In this document: positions 28,310 through 37,809 of the stretch, piece by piece
Numbering within the stretch: position 1 is the first letter of the stretch
Layout: each line of letters opens with the position of its first letter
Assembly (NCBI GenBank): GCA_013215295.1
Contig: JABSOZ010000003.1
Coordinates: 558,001-622,000, forward strand
Length of the DNA: 64,000 nt
Direction: 5' to 3'
DNA from: Colwellia sp.
GTDB lineage: Bacteria > Pseudomonadota > Gammaproteobacteria > Enterobacterales > Alteromonadaceae
The notes under the pieces: generated by a model
The model's database searches: none
Seen by the model: the letters and a program-made list of their open reading frames with translations, nothing else
What the model was told of the DNA's origin: nothing
Translations under genes and position numbers: made by a program

Positions 28310-29596
28310 ATGAACAAAATTAAACTATTTAAAGCCTCATTAGTTGCACTTGCTTTGGCAACAGTTTGCAGCGTAAATGCAGAAAGCTTAGCCATCACTA
28401 ATGCAACAATTCATACGGTTACTGAACAGGGCGTTTTAACTAACGCTACGGTGGTTATTGATGATGGAAAAATTATTGCGATAAACCCTGATAAAATTGA
28501 TGCCGATGTTGTTTTTGATGCGATGGGTAAAATACTCACACCAGGCCTGATCGGTTCAATGAATTCATTGGGTTTAGTTGAAGTAAATGCAGTATCAAGA
28601 ACACGTGATGCAAGTGACAAAAAAGCAGATATCACTTTTGATGCTTCATTAGCTTTTAACCCGCGTTCAACGGTTGTACCTTATACGCGTAAAGGTGGTA
28701 TCACGAGTAATGTAACCGTTCCTCGTGGCGGCGAGAGTATGTTCAAAGGTCAAACTTTTGTAACCGACTTGTCAGGTGAATTCGACAGTGTTTTCATCAA
28801 AGAAAATGCCGTTCTTATTGATTTAGGCGCAAAGAGCAAAGGTTCTCGTGCTTTAAATTTACAAAAACTGCGTTATAAGCTTGAAGATGCTCAAAAGGCA
28901 TTAACTAAAGCTGCTGAAGAAGCTTTAGACGTTAAAACAGCGAAAAAAGATAAAAAGGCCGACGAGAAGAAAAAGGATCCTAAAGAGTTAAAACGTGATG
29001 AAAAAATCATTAATGCAATCTTAGCGGGTGACAAACCACTTGTTGCTTATGCTGATCGCGCAACTGATTTATTAGAACTGCTTAAATTAAAAGCTGAATT
29101 TAATATTGATCTCGTTATAGCTGGTGGCGCCGATGCTATATTGATCACAGAGCAAATCGCCGCAGCAAAAGTACCTGTTATCTTTGGCGCTTTAGATAAC
29201 TTACCGAGTAGCTTCGATTCTATTCATTCTTCACTTGAAAATACTGCAAAATTAACGCAAGCAGGTATCAAGGTTTCTTTAGCAATCGATGATGCTCATA
29301 ACTTGTACCAGTTGCGCTTTGAAGCCGGTAACGCTATAGCTAATGGCTTAACGAAAGAGCAAGCACTAGCTGCAGTTACTGCAAACGTTGCCGATGCTTT
29401 TAACATTAATGCCGGCAGAATTGCGGTTGGTAAAAGAGCTGACTTAGTATTATGGAGTGCGGATCCATTTGAGCTAAGTACTAAAGTTGATAAAATGTGG
29501 ATAAACGGTAAAGAGTATTCAACGCAGAGTCGTCAAGATGAGTTGCGTAAGCGTTATACCACTAACAGCGATATGCCAAGAGGTTACACCAAGTAA
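28310..29596 (+). CDS. Amidohydrolase-like periplasmic protein lacking the HxH metal site
   Basis: The 428-residue protein has a Sec signal peptide (about 1-24, ending SVNA before ES). It shares the amidohydrolase frame: AITNATIHTVTEQG and VVIDDGKI at the front, GRIAVGKRADLVLWSADPFEL at the end. At the place where the upstream paralogue has TPGVIDVHSHLG it reads TPGLIGSMNSLG, so both metal-binding histidines are missing. The middle carries a lysine-rich stretch (TAKKDKKADEKKKDPKELK, about 205-223). The only histidine-bearing motif left near the C-terminus is IDDAHNLYQLR. It may be a non-catalytic subunit of the preceding enzyme. A strong terminator follows. Confidence 0.88.
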   Translation: MNKIKLFKASLVALALATVCSVNAESLAITNATIHTVTEQGVLTNATVVIDDGKIIAINPDKIDADVVFDAMGKILTPGLIGSMNSLGLVEVNAVSRTRDASDKKADITFDASLAFNPRSTVVPYTRKGGITSNVTVPRGGESMFKGQTFVTDLSGEFDSVFIKENAVLIDLGAKSKGSRALNLQKLRYKLEDAQKALTKAAEEALDVKTAKKDKKADEKKKDPKELKRDEKIINAILAGDKPLVAYADRATDLLELLKLKAEFNIDLVIAGGADAILITEQIAAAKVPVIFGALDNLPSSFDSIHSSLENTAKLTQAGIKVSLAIDDAHNLYQLRFEAGNAIANGLTKEQALAAVTANVADAFNINAGRIAVGKRADLVLWSADPFELSTKVDKMWINGKEYSTQSRQDELRKRYTTNSDMPRGYTK

Positions 29597-29624
29597 TTTT
29601 TTCTTGTGGAATTAGGCCTAATTT

Positions 29625-29659
29625 AAAGCGCTAAACGAGCATTCGTTTAGCGCTTTTTT
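29625..29659 (+). terminator. Strong Rho-independent terminator after the amidohydrolase pair
   Basis: A perfect 14-base stem, AAAGCGCTAAACGA with TCGTTTAGCGCTTT, surrounds a GCAT loop and leads into a T run. Confidence 0.93.
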
Positions 29660-29765
29660 ATTGATAATACTGTTAAGAACTTATACTCGAATACTTTTAA
29701 GCTATCATCCTTGGAAAGGTTATTTTATTATCTCCTTATTACTTTATAGAAACCTTTGAGGTTGT

Positions 29766-30641
29766 ATGGCATCAATTATTGCTGAAAATGAATTTGGCCA
29801 AGTTAAGCAAGTTTCGCTAACAGATCACATTAACGTCTTGGAAATTACTCATCATACTTGTACGGCAAAAATAAGTTTATATGGTGGGCAAGTACTCGCA
29901 TGGCAGCCGGTTAATCAAAAACCTGTTTTTTGGTTGAGCGATGACGTTATTTTTGAGCAAGGAACAGCCATCAGAGGCGGTATTCCTTTATGTTGGCCAT
30001 GGTTTGGACCATATCAAGCACCATGTGGTGAAACTGCAGGTAATCATGGTTTTGCTCGTCAAAGAATTTGGCAGCTCGATGACGTGACGATTAACAAAGA
30101 TCACATTGAAGTGACTTTGTACTTATCAGGAGCAGATGAACACAAACTTTGGCCTCATCAGTATCAACTAAAGCAAGTACTTATTTTCTCTGAATGCTTT
30201 GAGCAAAACTTATTTATCAGTAATTTGTCATCGCAAGCTTTCGAATATTCAGGCGCATTACACAGTTACTTTGCCGTGAGTAATCCTGAAAATACGCTTG
30301 TTACACCGCTAGCTGAGTTTACCTTTGATGATAAAGTCACAGGAAAAAAACAGCAGCTCGCTGCTTTAGATAATTGCTTAGGTGAAGTTGATCGCATTTA
30401 TTATGGTAACAAGGTTTGTGCTATTGAAGATAAGCAATGGCAAAGAACCATTGAAGTTTCGTCAACAAATTGTCAGCAATGGGTGTTATGGAATCCAGGA
30501 CTTACACTAGCAAATAGCATGAAAGATATTCACCAAGGCGCTGAGAATGAATTTGTTTGTTTAGAAGCGGCAAATACCAATAAACATATCGTCGAGGCGA
30601 ATGAAACAGTGATGATTGGCCAAAAAGTATCTCTTGTGTAG
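29766..30641 (+). CDS. D-hexose-6-phosphate mutarotase (YeaD-like)
   Basis: The 291-residue aldose-1-epimerase-fold protein has GGIPLCWPWFGPY near 72-84, the first catalytic-histidine motif GNHGFARQRIW near 94-104, the second, ALHSYFAVSN, near 159-168, and VLWNPG with a glutamate in FVCLEAAN near the end. These match the YeaD/YMR099c group, which interconverts anomers of hexose-6-phosphates in the cytosol. It is monocistronic, with a palindrome of the AATACCAGTTGGTATT type downstream at 30722. It complements pgi biochemically but is not linked to it. Confidence 0.88.
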   Translation: MASIIAENEFGQVKQVSLTDHINVLEITHHTCTAKISLYGGQVLAWQPVNQKPVFWLSDDVIFEQGTAIRGGIPLCWPWFGPYQAPCGETAGNHGFARQRIWQLDDVTINKDHIEVTLYLSGADEHKLWPHQYQLKQVLIFSECFEQNLFISNLSSQAFEYSGALHSYFAVSNPENTLVTPLAEFTFDDKVTGKKQQLAALDNCLGEVDRIYYGNKVCAIEDKQWQRTIEVSSTNCQQWVLWNPGLTLANSMKDIHQGAENEFVCLEAANTNKHIVEANETVMIGQKVSLV

Positions 30642-30761
30642 TACTGAAAAAAGAGAGTTCAACACAAGCTTCTAGACTTTGATGTCATTATCCTTTATCT
30701 TTTCATTATTAATTAACAGGTAATACCAGTTGGTATTGCCTTTATAATTCTTGGTGTTTAT

Positions 30762-31301
30762 GTGAAAACCAGTCGTAGAGATTTTTTAAAAGTCGGTTTA
30801 CTGGGGAGTGCAGTCTTGTTGGTTGGCAGCAGTTTGTCTGCTTTCTCCGTAGTCAAATCGCGTAAAAACGATTTACAAGATTTACGTTTTTTGACGCCTG
30901 CAGATACTGCATTGTTATTGGCGCTTGCCCCAATAATATTAAAGGCTAATTATCCAGGGATTTTAGGTGAAAAAGCGGAACAGCGATTACTTGTCACGAT
31001 TGACAATCAAATTTCATCTTTAGGTCAACATTCTCAAAAACAATTACAACAACTCTTTGATCTATTAGGCTCTTCAACTTTACGATATTTTGCTGGCGCG
31101 CCAAGTAGTGATTGGTCGAAAGCATCAAGGGATCAAATTGAAAGTTTTCTAGAGGGCTGGAAAAATAGTCTGTTTACATTAAAGCGAACCGGCTATGCTG
31201 CTTTATGTCAATTGATCACGATGAGTTGGTATACTCAACCAGAAAATTTTTCACAAGCGAGTTATCCAGGCCCTCCTAAAATAGTTTCACCGCAGGAATA
31301 A
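30762..31301 (+). CDS. Tat-signal small subunit of a gluconate-2-dehydrogenase-like enzyme
   Basis: The 179-residue protein starts at a GTG (30762). It begins MKTSRRDFLKVGLLGSAVLL, a twin-arginine signal with the S-R-R-x-F-L-K consensus. The mature part has the helical profile of the gluconate 2-dehydrogenase subunit-3 family (DLRFLTPADTALLLALAPI, then RDQIESFLEGWKNSLFTLKR). Such small subunits carry or stabilise the FAD subunit across the Tat system. The large GMC subunit begins four bases after its stop. The substrate is unknown. Confidence 0.85.
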   Translation: MKTSRRDFLKVGLLGSAVLLVGSSLSAFSVVKSRKNDLQDLRFLTPADTALLLALAPIILKANYPGILGEKAEQRLLVTIDNQISSLGQHSQKQLQQLFDLLGSSTLRYFAGAPSSDWSKASRDQIESFLEGWKNSLFTLKRTGYAALCQLITMSWYTQPENFSQASYPGPPKIVSPQE

Positions 31302-31304
31302 AAT

Positions 31305-32912
31305 GTGAAAATAGTCTCCGAAATTCGTGGTATTAGCGATCCGTACTCAGCTAAAAAAGCTATCGTAAAGCAAACGATTAATGCAAATCAGTTAGCAACT
31401 TATGATATTAGTGCTGATGTGATTATTATTGGTACTGGGGCAGGCGGGGGCACCAGCGCAGAAATATTGGCTCAAGCTGGGCTAAAAGTCTTGATGATTG
31501 AAGAAGGGCCATTAAAATCCACCCGTGATTTCAAAATGGATGAACAAAAGGCTTACGCTGATTTATATCAAGAAAATGCAGGTAGAGCCACTAAAGATGG
31601 CGGTATTGGTATTTTACAAGGCCGGTGTGTTGGAGGAACAACGGTAATTAATTGGACATCTAGCTTCAGAACGCCTTCACCAACACTTGATTATTGGCAA
31701 CAAACTTTTGCAGTTAAAGGCTGTAGCCATAGTGATATGGTCCCATGGTTTGAGCAAATGGAAAAACGTTTAAACATAACGCCATGGCACGGCGTTAATG
31801 AAAATAATTCCGTGTTAAAAGAAGGCTGTGAAAGACTCAACATTCCCTGGAAGGCTATTCCGCGTAACGTAAAGGGCTGCTGGAATTTAGGTTATTGTGG
31901 AATGGGATGTCCAACTAACGCTAAGCAGTCAATGTTAGTTACCACCATTCCTGATGCGCTTGAGCATGGTGCCACCTTGTTATATCAAGCACGAGTAGAG
32001 CGGTTACTTATCAAGGGGAGTGAAATAACGGGCGTTGAATGTATTGCTCTTGATGATAACAAGCAAAAAACCGCCAAAAAAATCATCGCGAAAGCGCCGT
32101 ATGTTATTTTAGCGGGTGGAGCCATCAACGGTCCTGCATTGATGTTACGCTCTAACGCTCCTGATCCAAATAATCGCATTGGCAAGCGAACTTTTTTACA
32201 TCCAACCGTTTTCTCTTTTGCACAATTTGATAAAGAAATTTCACCCTTTTATGGGGCACCACAATCGATTTATAGTGATCATTTTCAGTGGGAAAATGGC
32301 ACGACAGGCCCACTAGGTTATAAGTTGGAAGTGCCGCCATTGCATCCAGCAATTTCATCCATTATGTTAATGGGACACGGGAGTAGCCATGTAGCAGATA
32401 TGGCGAAGCTTAATAATACTCATGCAATGTTGGCACTATTGCGTGATGGTTTTGATGATGACAGTGAAGGCGCTAGCATAGCGCTTTCAGATGACGGCAG
32501 TCCAATTGTTGATTATCCCATGAATGATTATTTATTTGATGGAATAAAGCGCGCCTATCTCTCTATGGCTGAAGTACAGTTTGCTGCAGGTGCAAAAAGA
32601 GTACGTCCAGCACATCAGCATGGAGAATGGTTTGAAAGTTATGAATCGTTCAAAAAAGGATTTCACAAGCTTGAACATAGAGTCAGTAATAATTTAGTCG
32701 GCAGTGCTCATGTTATGGGCGGACTCCCTATGGGAGAAAATAAAACATTCTGTTTAGTTGATAGCGATTGCAAATATCACTATTTAGACAATTTATGGGT
32801 ATTTGACGGCTCGGTTTTTCCAACGTCTATTGGCACTAATCCTCAACTGTCTATTTATGCTTTAGTTTGTAAACAAGCGACAAAACTGGCCAAAAAACTG
32901 CAGAAAAATTAA
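31305..32912 (+). CDS. GMC-family FAD oxidoreductase, partner of the Tat subunit
   Basis: The 535-residue protein starts at GTG 31305 with a purine-rich CAGGAATAAAA upstream. The FAD-binding motif IIGTGAGGGTSAEILAQAG is at about 40-58, and GGIGILQGRCVGGTTVIN near 99-116 is the second GMC signature. The cysteine-rich segment GCWNLGYCGMGCPTNAKQS near 195-213 is typical of the periplasmic dehydrogenase branch. HVMGGLPMGENK and DGSVFPTSIGTNPQLSIYA at the end supply the C-terminal GMC motif. No own signal peptide is present, as expected if it travels with the Tat-signal subunit. No cytochrome c subunit follows, so the electron acceptor is unclear. Confidence 0.9.
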   Translation: MKIVSEIRGISDPYSAKKAIVKQTINANQLATYDISADVIIIGTGAGGGTSAEILAQAGLKVLMIEEGPLKSTRDFKMDEQKAYADLYQENAGRATKDGGIGILQGRCVGGTTVINWTSSFRTPSPTLDYWQQTFAVKGCSHSDMVPWFEQMEKRLNITPWHGVNENNSVLKEGCERLNIPWKAIPRNVKGCWNLGYCGMGCPTNAKQSMLVTTIPDALEHGATLLYQARVERLLIKGSEITGVECIALDDNKQKTAKKIIAKAPYVILAGGAINGPALMLRSNAPDPNNRIGKRTFLHPTVFSFAQFDKEISPFYGAPQSIYSDHFQWENGTTGPLGYKLEVPPLHPAISSIMLMGHGSSHVADMAKLNNTHAMLALLRDGFDDDSEGASIALSDDGSPIVDYPMNDYLFDGIKRAYLSMAEVQFAAGAKRVRPAHQHGEWFESYESFKKGFHKLEHRVSNNLVGSAHVMGGLPMGENKTFCLVDSDCKYHYLDNLWVFDGSVFPTSIGTNPQLSIYALVCKQATKLAKKLQKN

Positions 32913-33260
32913 TCGTTTTTTTCCTGTCATTAGCGTGTAAAACGGCTAAACTCATCGGGTGAATTTGGCGATTAATTTATTTAATATTCACCCATTATAC
33001 ATTTATTCACATAATCAGAATAAATAAGATCTATTTGTATATTGTATAATATTATCCATTTTAACTCTCTAGCTCAACATAAATACAAAAGCATATTGTA
33101 TACAATATGGTGGGTATACAGTTTCGTGTTGAAATGGATGCAAAAATACTGAATATTTACTCTAATCGATATTGACACTAAATTATTTTTCTGAAACAGC
33201 AAGATTTAGTTTGCTTTTTAGGCATTGGAGTGATTATTCTAATTATACTTTTTTGATTGA
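32913..33260. other. Regulatory region upstream of oadGAB, no gene seen
   Basis: The 348 bases are AT-rich and contain no convincing frame. They include the perfect palindrome at 33092-33109 and a weaker similar sequence around 33036-33054 (TTGTATATTGTATAATAT). Both sit where operator sites for the oad operon would be expected. Confidence 0.6.
33092..33109. promoter_or_regulatory. 18-base perfect palindrome, probable operator for oadGAB
   Basis: CATATTGTATACAATATG is fully symmetrical. Its core TTGTATACAA is the type of site bound by FCD-class GntR regulators, but I cannot name the regulator. It lies about 160 bases before oadG. Confidence 0.6.
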
Positions 33261-33272
33261 ATGAGATTGTTA

Positions 33273-33563
33273 ATGGAACACTTAAACCACTTATTTGTAG
33301 AAGCGGGTACTTTGATGCTTGCTGGCATGGTATTCGTTTTTACCTTTTTAAGCTTAATGATTGTTTTTATTAATGTGGTTTTAAAGCGATTAGCCATAAA
33401 ATTTCCCGATGCAGTTATTCAAGTAAAACCTGCTCGTTCAAATCAAAAAATCAGACAAAATGTTGATGGTATTTCACCGAAAGTAGTAGCAGCAATTACT
33501 TCTGCTGTAACGCAATACCGTAAACAACATAATCAAAACTCAAGCACCCATAAAACTAAATAG
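33273..33563 (+). CDS. oadG: Oxaloacetate decarboxylase gamma subunit
   Basis: The short protein (96 residues from ATG 33273; 100 from the in-frame ATG at 33261, which has no ribosome binding site) has one membrane helix, AGTLMLAGMVFVFTFLSLMI, followed by a hydrophilic C-terminal tail. This is the OadG arrangement, and the gene precedes oadA and oadB in the standard order. The gamma subunit anchors the complex and helps assemble the biotin-carrying alpha subunit with the membrane beta subunit. The tail lacks the zinc-binding histidine-rich end seen in some relatives. It ends RKQHNQNSSTHKTK. Confidence 0.88.
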   Translation: MEHLNHLFVEAGTLMLAGMVFVFTFLSLMIVFINVVLKRLAIKFPDAVIQVKPARSNQKIRQNVDGISPKVVAAITSAVTQYRKQHNQNSSTHKTK

Positions 33564-33572
33564 GAAAAACTC

Positions 33573-35348
33573 ATGACAAAGCCACTAGGTATTACTGAAG
33601 TTGTCTTAAGAGATGGCCATCAATCATTGCTCGCCACTCGTTTACGTCTTGAGGACATGTTACCCATCGCACCGAAACTTGATGAAATTGGTTTTTGGTC
33701 AATTGAGTCTTGGGGGGGTGCTACATTTGATTCTTGTATTCGTTATTTAGGTGAAGATCCTTGGGAACGTTTACGTGCATTAAAAAAAGCGATGCCAAAT
33801 ACCAAACAGCAAATGTTGTTTCGCGGTCAAAATATTTTGGGCTACCGTCATTATGCAGATGACGTGGTAGAGAAGTTTGTCGAGCGTGCTCATGTCAACG
33901 GTATAGATGTGTTCCGTATTTTCGATGCAATGAATGATGTACGTAATTTACAAACAGCGATTAAATCAGCAGTGAAAGTCGGCGCTCATGCGCAAGGCAC
34001 ATTAAGTTATACAGAAAGCCCAGTGCATACGCTTGACGGTTGGCTAACAATGGCAAAACAAATTGAAGATATGGGTGCTCACTCATTATGCATTAAAGAC
34101 ATGTCAGGTTTACTAAAACCTTATGATGCTGCTGAGTTGATAGGTCGTTTAAAAGAAACAGTTTCATTACCCATTGCTTTGCATTGTCATGCAACCACAG
34201 GTTTAAGCCTTGCGACACAAATGAAAGCGATTGATGCTGATATTGATGTTATCGACACGGCTATTTCGTCAATGAGCATGACTTACGGGCATTCGCCAAC
34301 AGAGACAGTTGTAGCGATTGTCGAAGGTACTGAACGTGATACTGGCTTAGACATGGTTAAGCTTGCAGAAGTTGCTGCTTATTTCCGTGATGTACGTAAA
34401 AAGTATGCCAAATTTGAAGGCAGCCTAAAAGGTGTTGATGCACGCATTTTATTAGCACAAGTACCTGGCGGCATGTTAACGAATATGGAAATGCAGTTGA
34501 AAGAACAAGGTGCTGCTGACAAGTTAGATGAAGTATTAACTGAAATTCCAAAAGTAAGAAAAGATTTAGGTTATATCCCGTTGGTAACCCCAACATCACA
34601 AATAGTCGGTACTCAGGCGGTATTGAATATTTTAACGGGTGAACGTTATAAATCAATCACTAAAGAAACAGCAGGTGTTCTTAAAGGCGAATATGGTGCA
34701 ACGGCTGATAAAGTTAATGCTGAGCTACAAGCACGTGTTTTAGACGGTGCTGAAGCAATTACTTGTCGCCCTGCAGATTTAATTAACCCTGAAGTTGATA
34801 ACTTAACAGCAGAACTTAAAACCCTTGCTAAAGAAAAAAATATCAACTTAGCAGATGAAGTGATTGATGACGTCTTAATCTACGCACTCTTTCCACAAAT
34901 CGGATTGAAATTTTTAGAAAACAGAAATAATCCAGATGCTTTTGAACCCGTTCCAAGTGTTGAAGAAGCTCCAGCAGCTTCTGCCCCAGCACAAAGTGCT
35001 ACAGCACCAGAAAGTTATGCGGTAAGTGTTGATGGGAAAGTTTTTGACGTTATTGTTGCTCCAGGTGGCGACATTAGTCAAATAACGCACCCAGCAGGTG
35101 ATGAAGCAATGAAACAATCAGCATCAGTTTCAGCTTCTGAAGCATTAAATGCACCACTTGCCGGTAATATCTTTAAAGTACTGGTAAATGAAGGTGATGA
35201 AGTTGAAGCCGATGAAGTCGTTATTATTATGGAAGCGATGAAAATGGAAACTGAAATTCGTGCGGTTAACGCAGGCACAATTACTTCATTACACATTAAA
35301 GAAGGCGATTCGGTTACCGTTGGCCAAGCTTTATTGAGCTTAGGGTAA
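33573..35348 (+). CDS. oadA: Oxaloacetate decarboxylase alpha subunit
   Basis: The 591-residue protein begins with a carboxyltransferase domain (about 3-270). It has [11 protein letters not shown] with catalytic aspartate near 14, [17 protein letters not shown] with metal-binding histidines near 207-223, and [11 protein letters not shown]. An alanine-proline-rich linker (about 468-490) leads to a biotinyl domain with EAMKMET, where K557 is the biotinylated lysine. It transfers the carboxyl group of oxaloacetate to biotin in the cytosol before the beta subunit releases CO2 and pumps sodium. It begins nine bases after oadG. The linker and overall length match OadA rather than pyruvate carboxylase subunit B. 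Confidence 0.96.
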   Translation: MTKPLGITEVVLRDGHQSLLATRLRLEDMLPIAPKLDEIGFWSIESWGGATFDSCIRYLGEDPWERLRALKKAMPNTKQQMLFRGQNILGYRHYADDVVEKFVERAHVNGIDVFRIFDAMNDVRNLQTAIKSAVKVGAHAQGTLSYTESPVHTLDGWLTMAKQIEDMGAHSLCIKDMSGLLKPYDAAELIGRLKETVSLPIALHCHATTGLSLATQMKAIDADIDVIDTAISSMSMTYGHSPTETVVAIVEGTERDTGLDMVKLAEVAAYFRDVRKKYAKFEGSLKGVDARILLAQVPGGMLTNMEMQLKEQGAADKLDEVLTEIPKVRKDLGYIPLVTPTSQIVGTQAVLNILTGERYKSITKETAGVLKGEYGATADKVNAELQARVLDGAEAITCRPADLINPEVDNLTAELKTLAKEKNINLADEVIDDVLIYALFPQIGLKFLENRNNPDAFEPVPSVEEAPAASAPAQSATAPESYAVSVDGKVFDVIVAPGGDISQITHPAGDEAMKQSASVSASEALNAPLAGNIFKVLVNEGDEVEADEVVIIMEAMKMETEIRAVNAGTITSLHIKEGDSVTVGQALLSLG

Positions 35349-35355
35349 ATAAATA

Positions 35356-36486
35356 ATGGATTCATTAAATAAACTTTGGTTGTCTACCGGCTTAGCTAAC
35401 TTTGAGTCTGGTCAGGTGATCATGATGATCGTTGGTTGCCTATTACTTTATCTTGCGATTGCACGTAAATTTGAACCATTATTGTTACTTCCTATGGGGT
35501 TTGGTGCGATATTAACCAATATTCCTTTGGCGGGATTTTCAGAAGTTGGTGGTTTATTACATTTTATTTATTATGCTGGTATTGATACGGGAATATTCCC
35601 GTTAATTATCTTTATGGGCGTTGGCGCAATGACTGACTTTGGTGCTTTAATCGCTAACCCTAAAACATTGTTGTTAGGCGCGGCTGCACAGTTTGGTATC
35701 TTTGCAACATTATTTGGTGCTATCGCGTTAAACGCAGTGCCTGGCATTGAATTTACACTGAAAGATGCATCAGCCATCGCTATAATTGGTGGAGCCGATG
35801 GTCCTACTGCCATTTTCTTAGCATCAAAATTAGCCCCTGAATTATTAGGTGCTATTGCCGTTGCCGCATATTCTTACATGGCTTTGGTGCCAATTATTCA
35901 GCCGCCAATAATGAGAGCATTAACGACTGATAAAGAACGTAAAATTGAAATGGCGCAATTACGCCATGTAACTAAAATTGAAAAGATAGTATTCCCATTA
36001 GGTGTATTATTGATGACGATTTTCTTTTTGCCGTCAGCAACACCTTTAGTCGGAATGTTTTGTTTAGGAAACCTGATGCGCGAATGTGGCGTGGTTGACC
36101 GTTTAAGTTCAACTGCTCAGAATGAACTGATTAATATCACGACGATATTTTTAGGTTTAGGTGTTGGTTCTAAATTAAGTGCTGAAGCCTTCTTGAACGT
36201 TGAAACTTTAGGTATTTTAGGTTTAGGTGCTGTAGCATTCTCAATTGGTACCGCTTCCGGGGTATTAATGGCTAAGTTAATGAATAAACTTTCATCAACA
36301 CCTATTAATCCACTCATCGGTGCAGCAGGGGTGTCCGCAGTACCTATGGCAGCTCGTGTTGCCAACAAAGTAGGTTTAGAAGCTAACCCTCATAACTTCT
36401 TGTTGATGCATGCTATGGGTCCGAATGTGGCTGGTGTGCTTGGCTCAGCAGTTGCAGCAGGTATTTTGCTCGCTTTAGTGGGATAG
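35356..36486 (+). CDS. oadB: Oxaloacetate decarboxylase beta subunit, Na+ pump
   Basis: The 376-residue polytopic membrane protein has the OadB landmarks [16 protein letters not shown] near 91-106 and [17 protein letters not shown] near 142-158. The latter contains the aspartate that takes part in sodium binding. [14 protein letters not shown] and [16 protein letters not shown] occur further on. It decarboxylates carboxybiotin and couples this to export of Na+, building a sodium-motive force. The gene starts seven bases after oadA and is followed by a strong terminator, so oadGAB is a compact three-gene operon. Confidence 0.96.
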   Translation: MDSLNKLWLSTGLANFESGQVIMMIVGCLLLYLAIARKFEPLLLLPMGFGAILTNIPLAGFSEVGGLLHFIYYAGIDTGIFPLIIFMGVGAMTDFGALIANPKTLLLGAAAQFGIFATLFGAIALNAVPGIEFTLKDASAIAIIGGADGPTAIFLASKLAPELLGAIAVAAYSYMALVPIIQPPIMRALTTDKERKIEMAQLRHVTKIEKIVFPLGVLLMTIFFLPSATPLVGMFCLGNLMRECGVVDRLSSTAQNELINITTIFLGLGVGSKLSAEAFLNVETLGILGLGAVAFSIGTASGVLMAKLMNKLSSTPINPLIGAAGVSAVPMAARVANKVGLEANPHNFLLMHAMGPNVAGVLGSAVAAGILLALVG

Positions 36487-36520
36487 ATTTAGAGAATACT
36501 TATAGATGAAGTAATGATTA

Positions 36521-36546
36521 ACGGGAAGCTTTGCTTCCCGTTTTTA
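36521..36546 (+). terminator. Rho-independent terminator of oadGAB
   Basis: ACGGGAAGC pairs with GCTTCCCGT around TTT, and TTTTATTT follows. Confidence 0.9.
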
Positions 36547-36628
36547 TTTAAATTTTTATATTAGGAACTTCCATGTCTGGGGATTATTCAATTACACCCG
36601 TTTCAGGCAAATTGGCGTAAGGGGATAT

Positions 36629-37312
36629 TTACGGGTTTAAATTAAATTGACGCCATAAACTTTTTGGGGCTTTTTCTAACTCTGAATGAGTTTGTGATAA
36701 CTCAAAACAAATTCGGTCATGTAAGCGGTTAGCACGACCTTGCCAAAACTCCATGTAGTGAGGTTTTATTCTCCAGCCTCCCCAAAATTCAGGTAAGGGT
36801 ATTACTTGTCCGGCAAACTTTTCAGTGTAGTAAGCTTGTTGTTTTTTAAGTTCTTCTTTATTGGCAAGTAGTGAACTTTGTTTTGACGCCCATGCGCCAA
36901 TTTGGCTGCCACGATCTCGGCTATGAAAATACTTTTCAGATTGTTCATGAGTCACTTTTTCAACAATACCTTCAATACGGATTTGACGTTGTAGGACACC
37001 CCAGTGGAATAATAAGGCGATTTTATTATTTTCGGCTAAATCCTGGCTTTTTCGACTTGCGTAATTGGTATAAAAAACGAAACCGTCTTCGTCAAACTCT
37101 TTTAATAACACCATGCGAGAGCTAGGTTGCCCACTTTGGTCACAACTACTTACTGACATAGATTCAGCTAATAAAATACCTGATTTATTTGCGTCGTTAA
37201 ACCATTGATCAAATAATTGGATAGGATTTGTTTTTGAAGAAATATCAGGAAGTGGTAAGGCAACACCTTGACCAAATGTAAATAAGCAACGTAACTTTTC
37301 GAATAATGTCAT
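36629..37312 (-). CDS. pdxH: Pyridoxamine/pyridoxine 5'-phosphate oxidase
   Basis: The 227-residue FMN enzyme shows SSRMVLLKEFDEDGFVFYTNY with SRKSQDL (FMN binding), LLFHWGVLQRQIRIEG, the substrate-region YFHSRDRGSQIGAWAS, and the C-terminal signature EFWQGRANRLHDRICF. Each is conserved in PdxH. It makes pyridoxal 5'-phosphate from the 5'-phosphates of pyridoxine or pyridoxamine using O2. The C-terminus ends RQFNLNP, a small variation on the usual RLAP end. The gene converges with oadGAB and is monocistronic. Confidence 0.95.
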   Translation of the reverse strand: MTLFEKLRCLFTFGQGVALPLPDISSKTNPIQLFDQWFNDANKSGILLAESMSVSSCDQSGQPSSRMVLLKEFDEDGFVFYTNYASRKSQDLAENNKIALLFHWGVLQRQIRIEGIVEKVTHEQSEKYFHSRDRGSQIGAWASKQSSLLANKEELKKQQAYYTEKFAGQVIPLPEFWGGWRIKPHYMEFWQGRANRLHDRICFELSQTHSELEKAPKSLWRQFNLNP

Positions 37313-37427
37313 GGCAGTAAATAAAATGATGATAGGAAGAATATGTGATGGAGATCATAGCATGGAATATTTAACGAATTACAAGAAATTAAGCGCTTAA
37401 TTTGATTTAGCGAATATGAATAGTTTA

Positions 37428-37595
37428 TTAAATTTCCCAATCATCACTATCGTCTAAAGCTTCACGGAGCCGCTTCTTTTCTAACAAATCGTCAATGCGC
37501 TTGCGCACTTTGGTGTTTTTCTCAGCTTTTTTGCCTATAGCGAGATCTTTATCGTAGTTCTCTGAACCGTCATTTGTGCTAAATTCATCTGACAT
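37428..37595 (-). CDS. PA3496-like small acidic/basic protein
   Basis: Starting at ATG 37595, the product is 55 residues: a short acidic N-terminus, then KVRKRIDDLLEKKRLREALD and DDSDDWEI. This R-I-D-D-L-L-E-x-x-R-L-R pattern matches a widespread gammaproteobacterial small-protein family named after Pseudomonas PA3496. Its role in envelope integrity is only proposed. A longer upstream reading to 37673 lacks family similarity. The gene sits between pdxH and divergent tmcA. Confidence 0.75.
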   Translation of the reverse strand: MSDEFSTNDGSENYDKDLAIGKKAEKNTKVRKRIDDLLEKKRLREALDDSDDWEI

Positions 37596-37809
37596 TATCG
37601 TGGGTGTCTCACAGTTATTTATATTTATTAAAGGGATTGATTTGAAGATAGGCAACAACTGAAGAAATTTCAATAAATTTACTTAATCGTCTATTTTATT
37701 TTCAAATAAATAAGGTAAAAATAAGACTTAACAAATAAATATATTTGAATTGTAATAACACGTTGATAAACTGTTTTATCTTTAATTAAACTGAAACTCA
37801 GCGACCAAT

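Noticed and set aside
34357-34656. A 99-codon minus-strand frame
   Set aside because: It is antisense to oadA, which is fully supported by motifs, so it is a by-product of codon composition.
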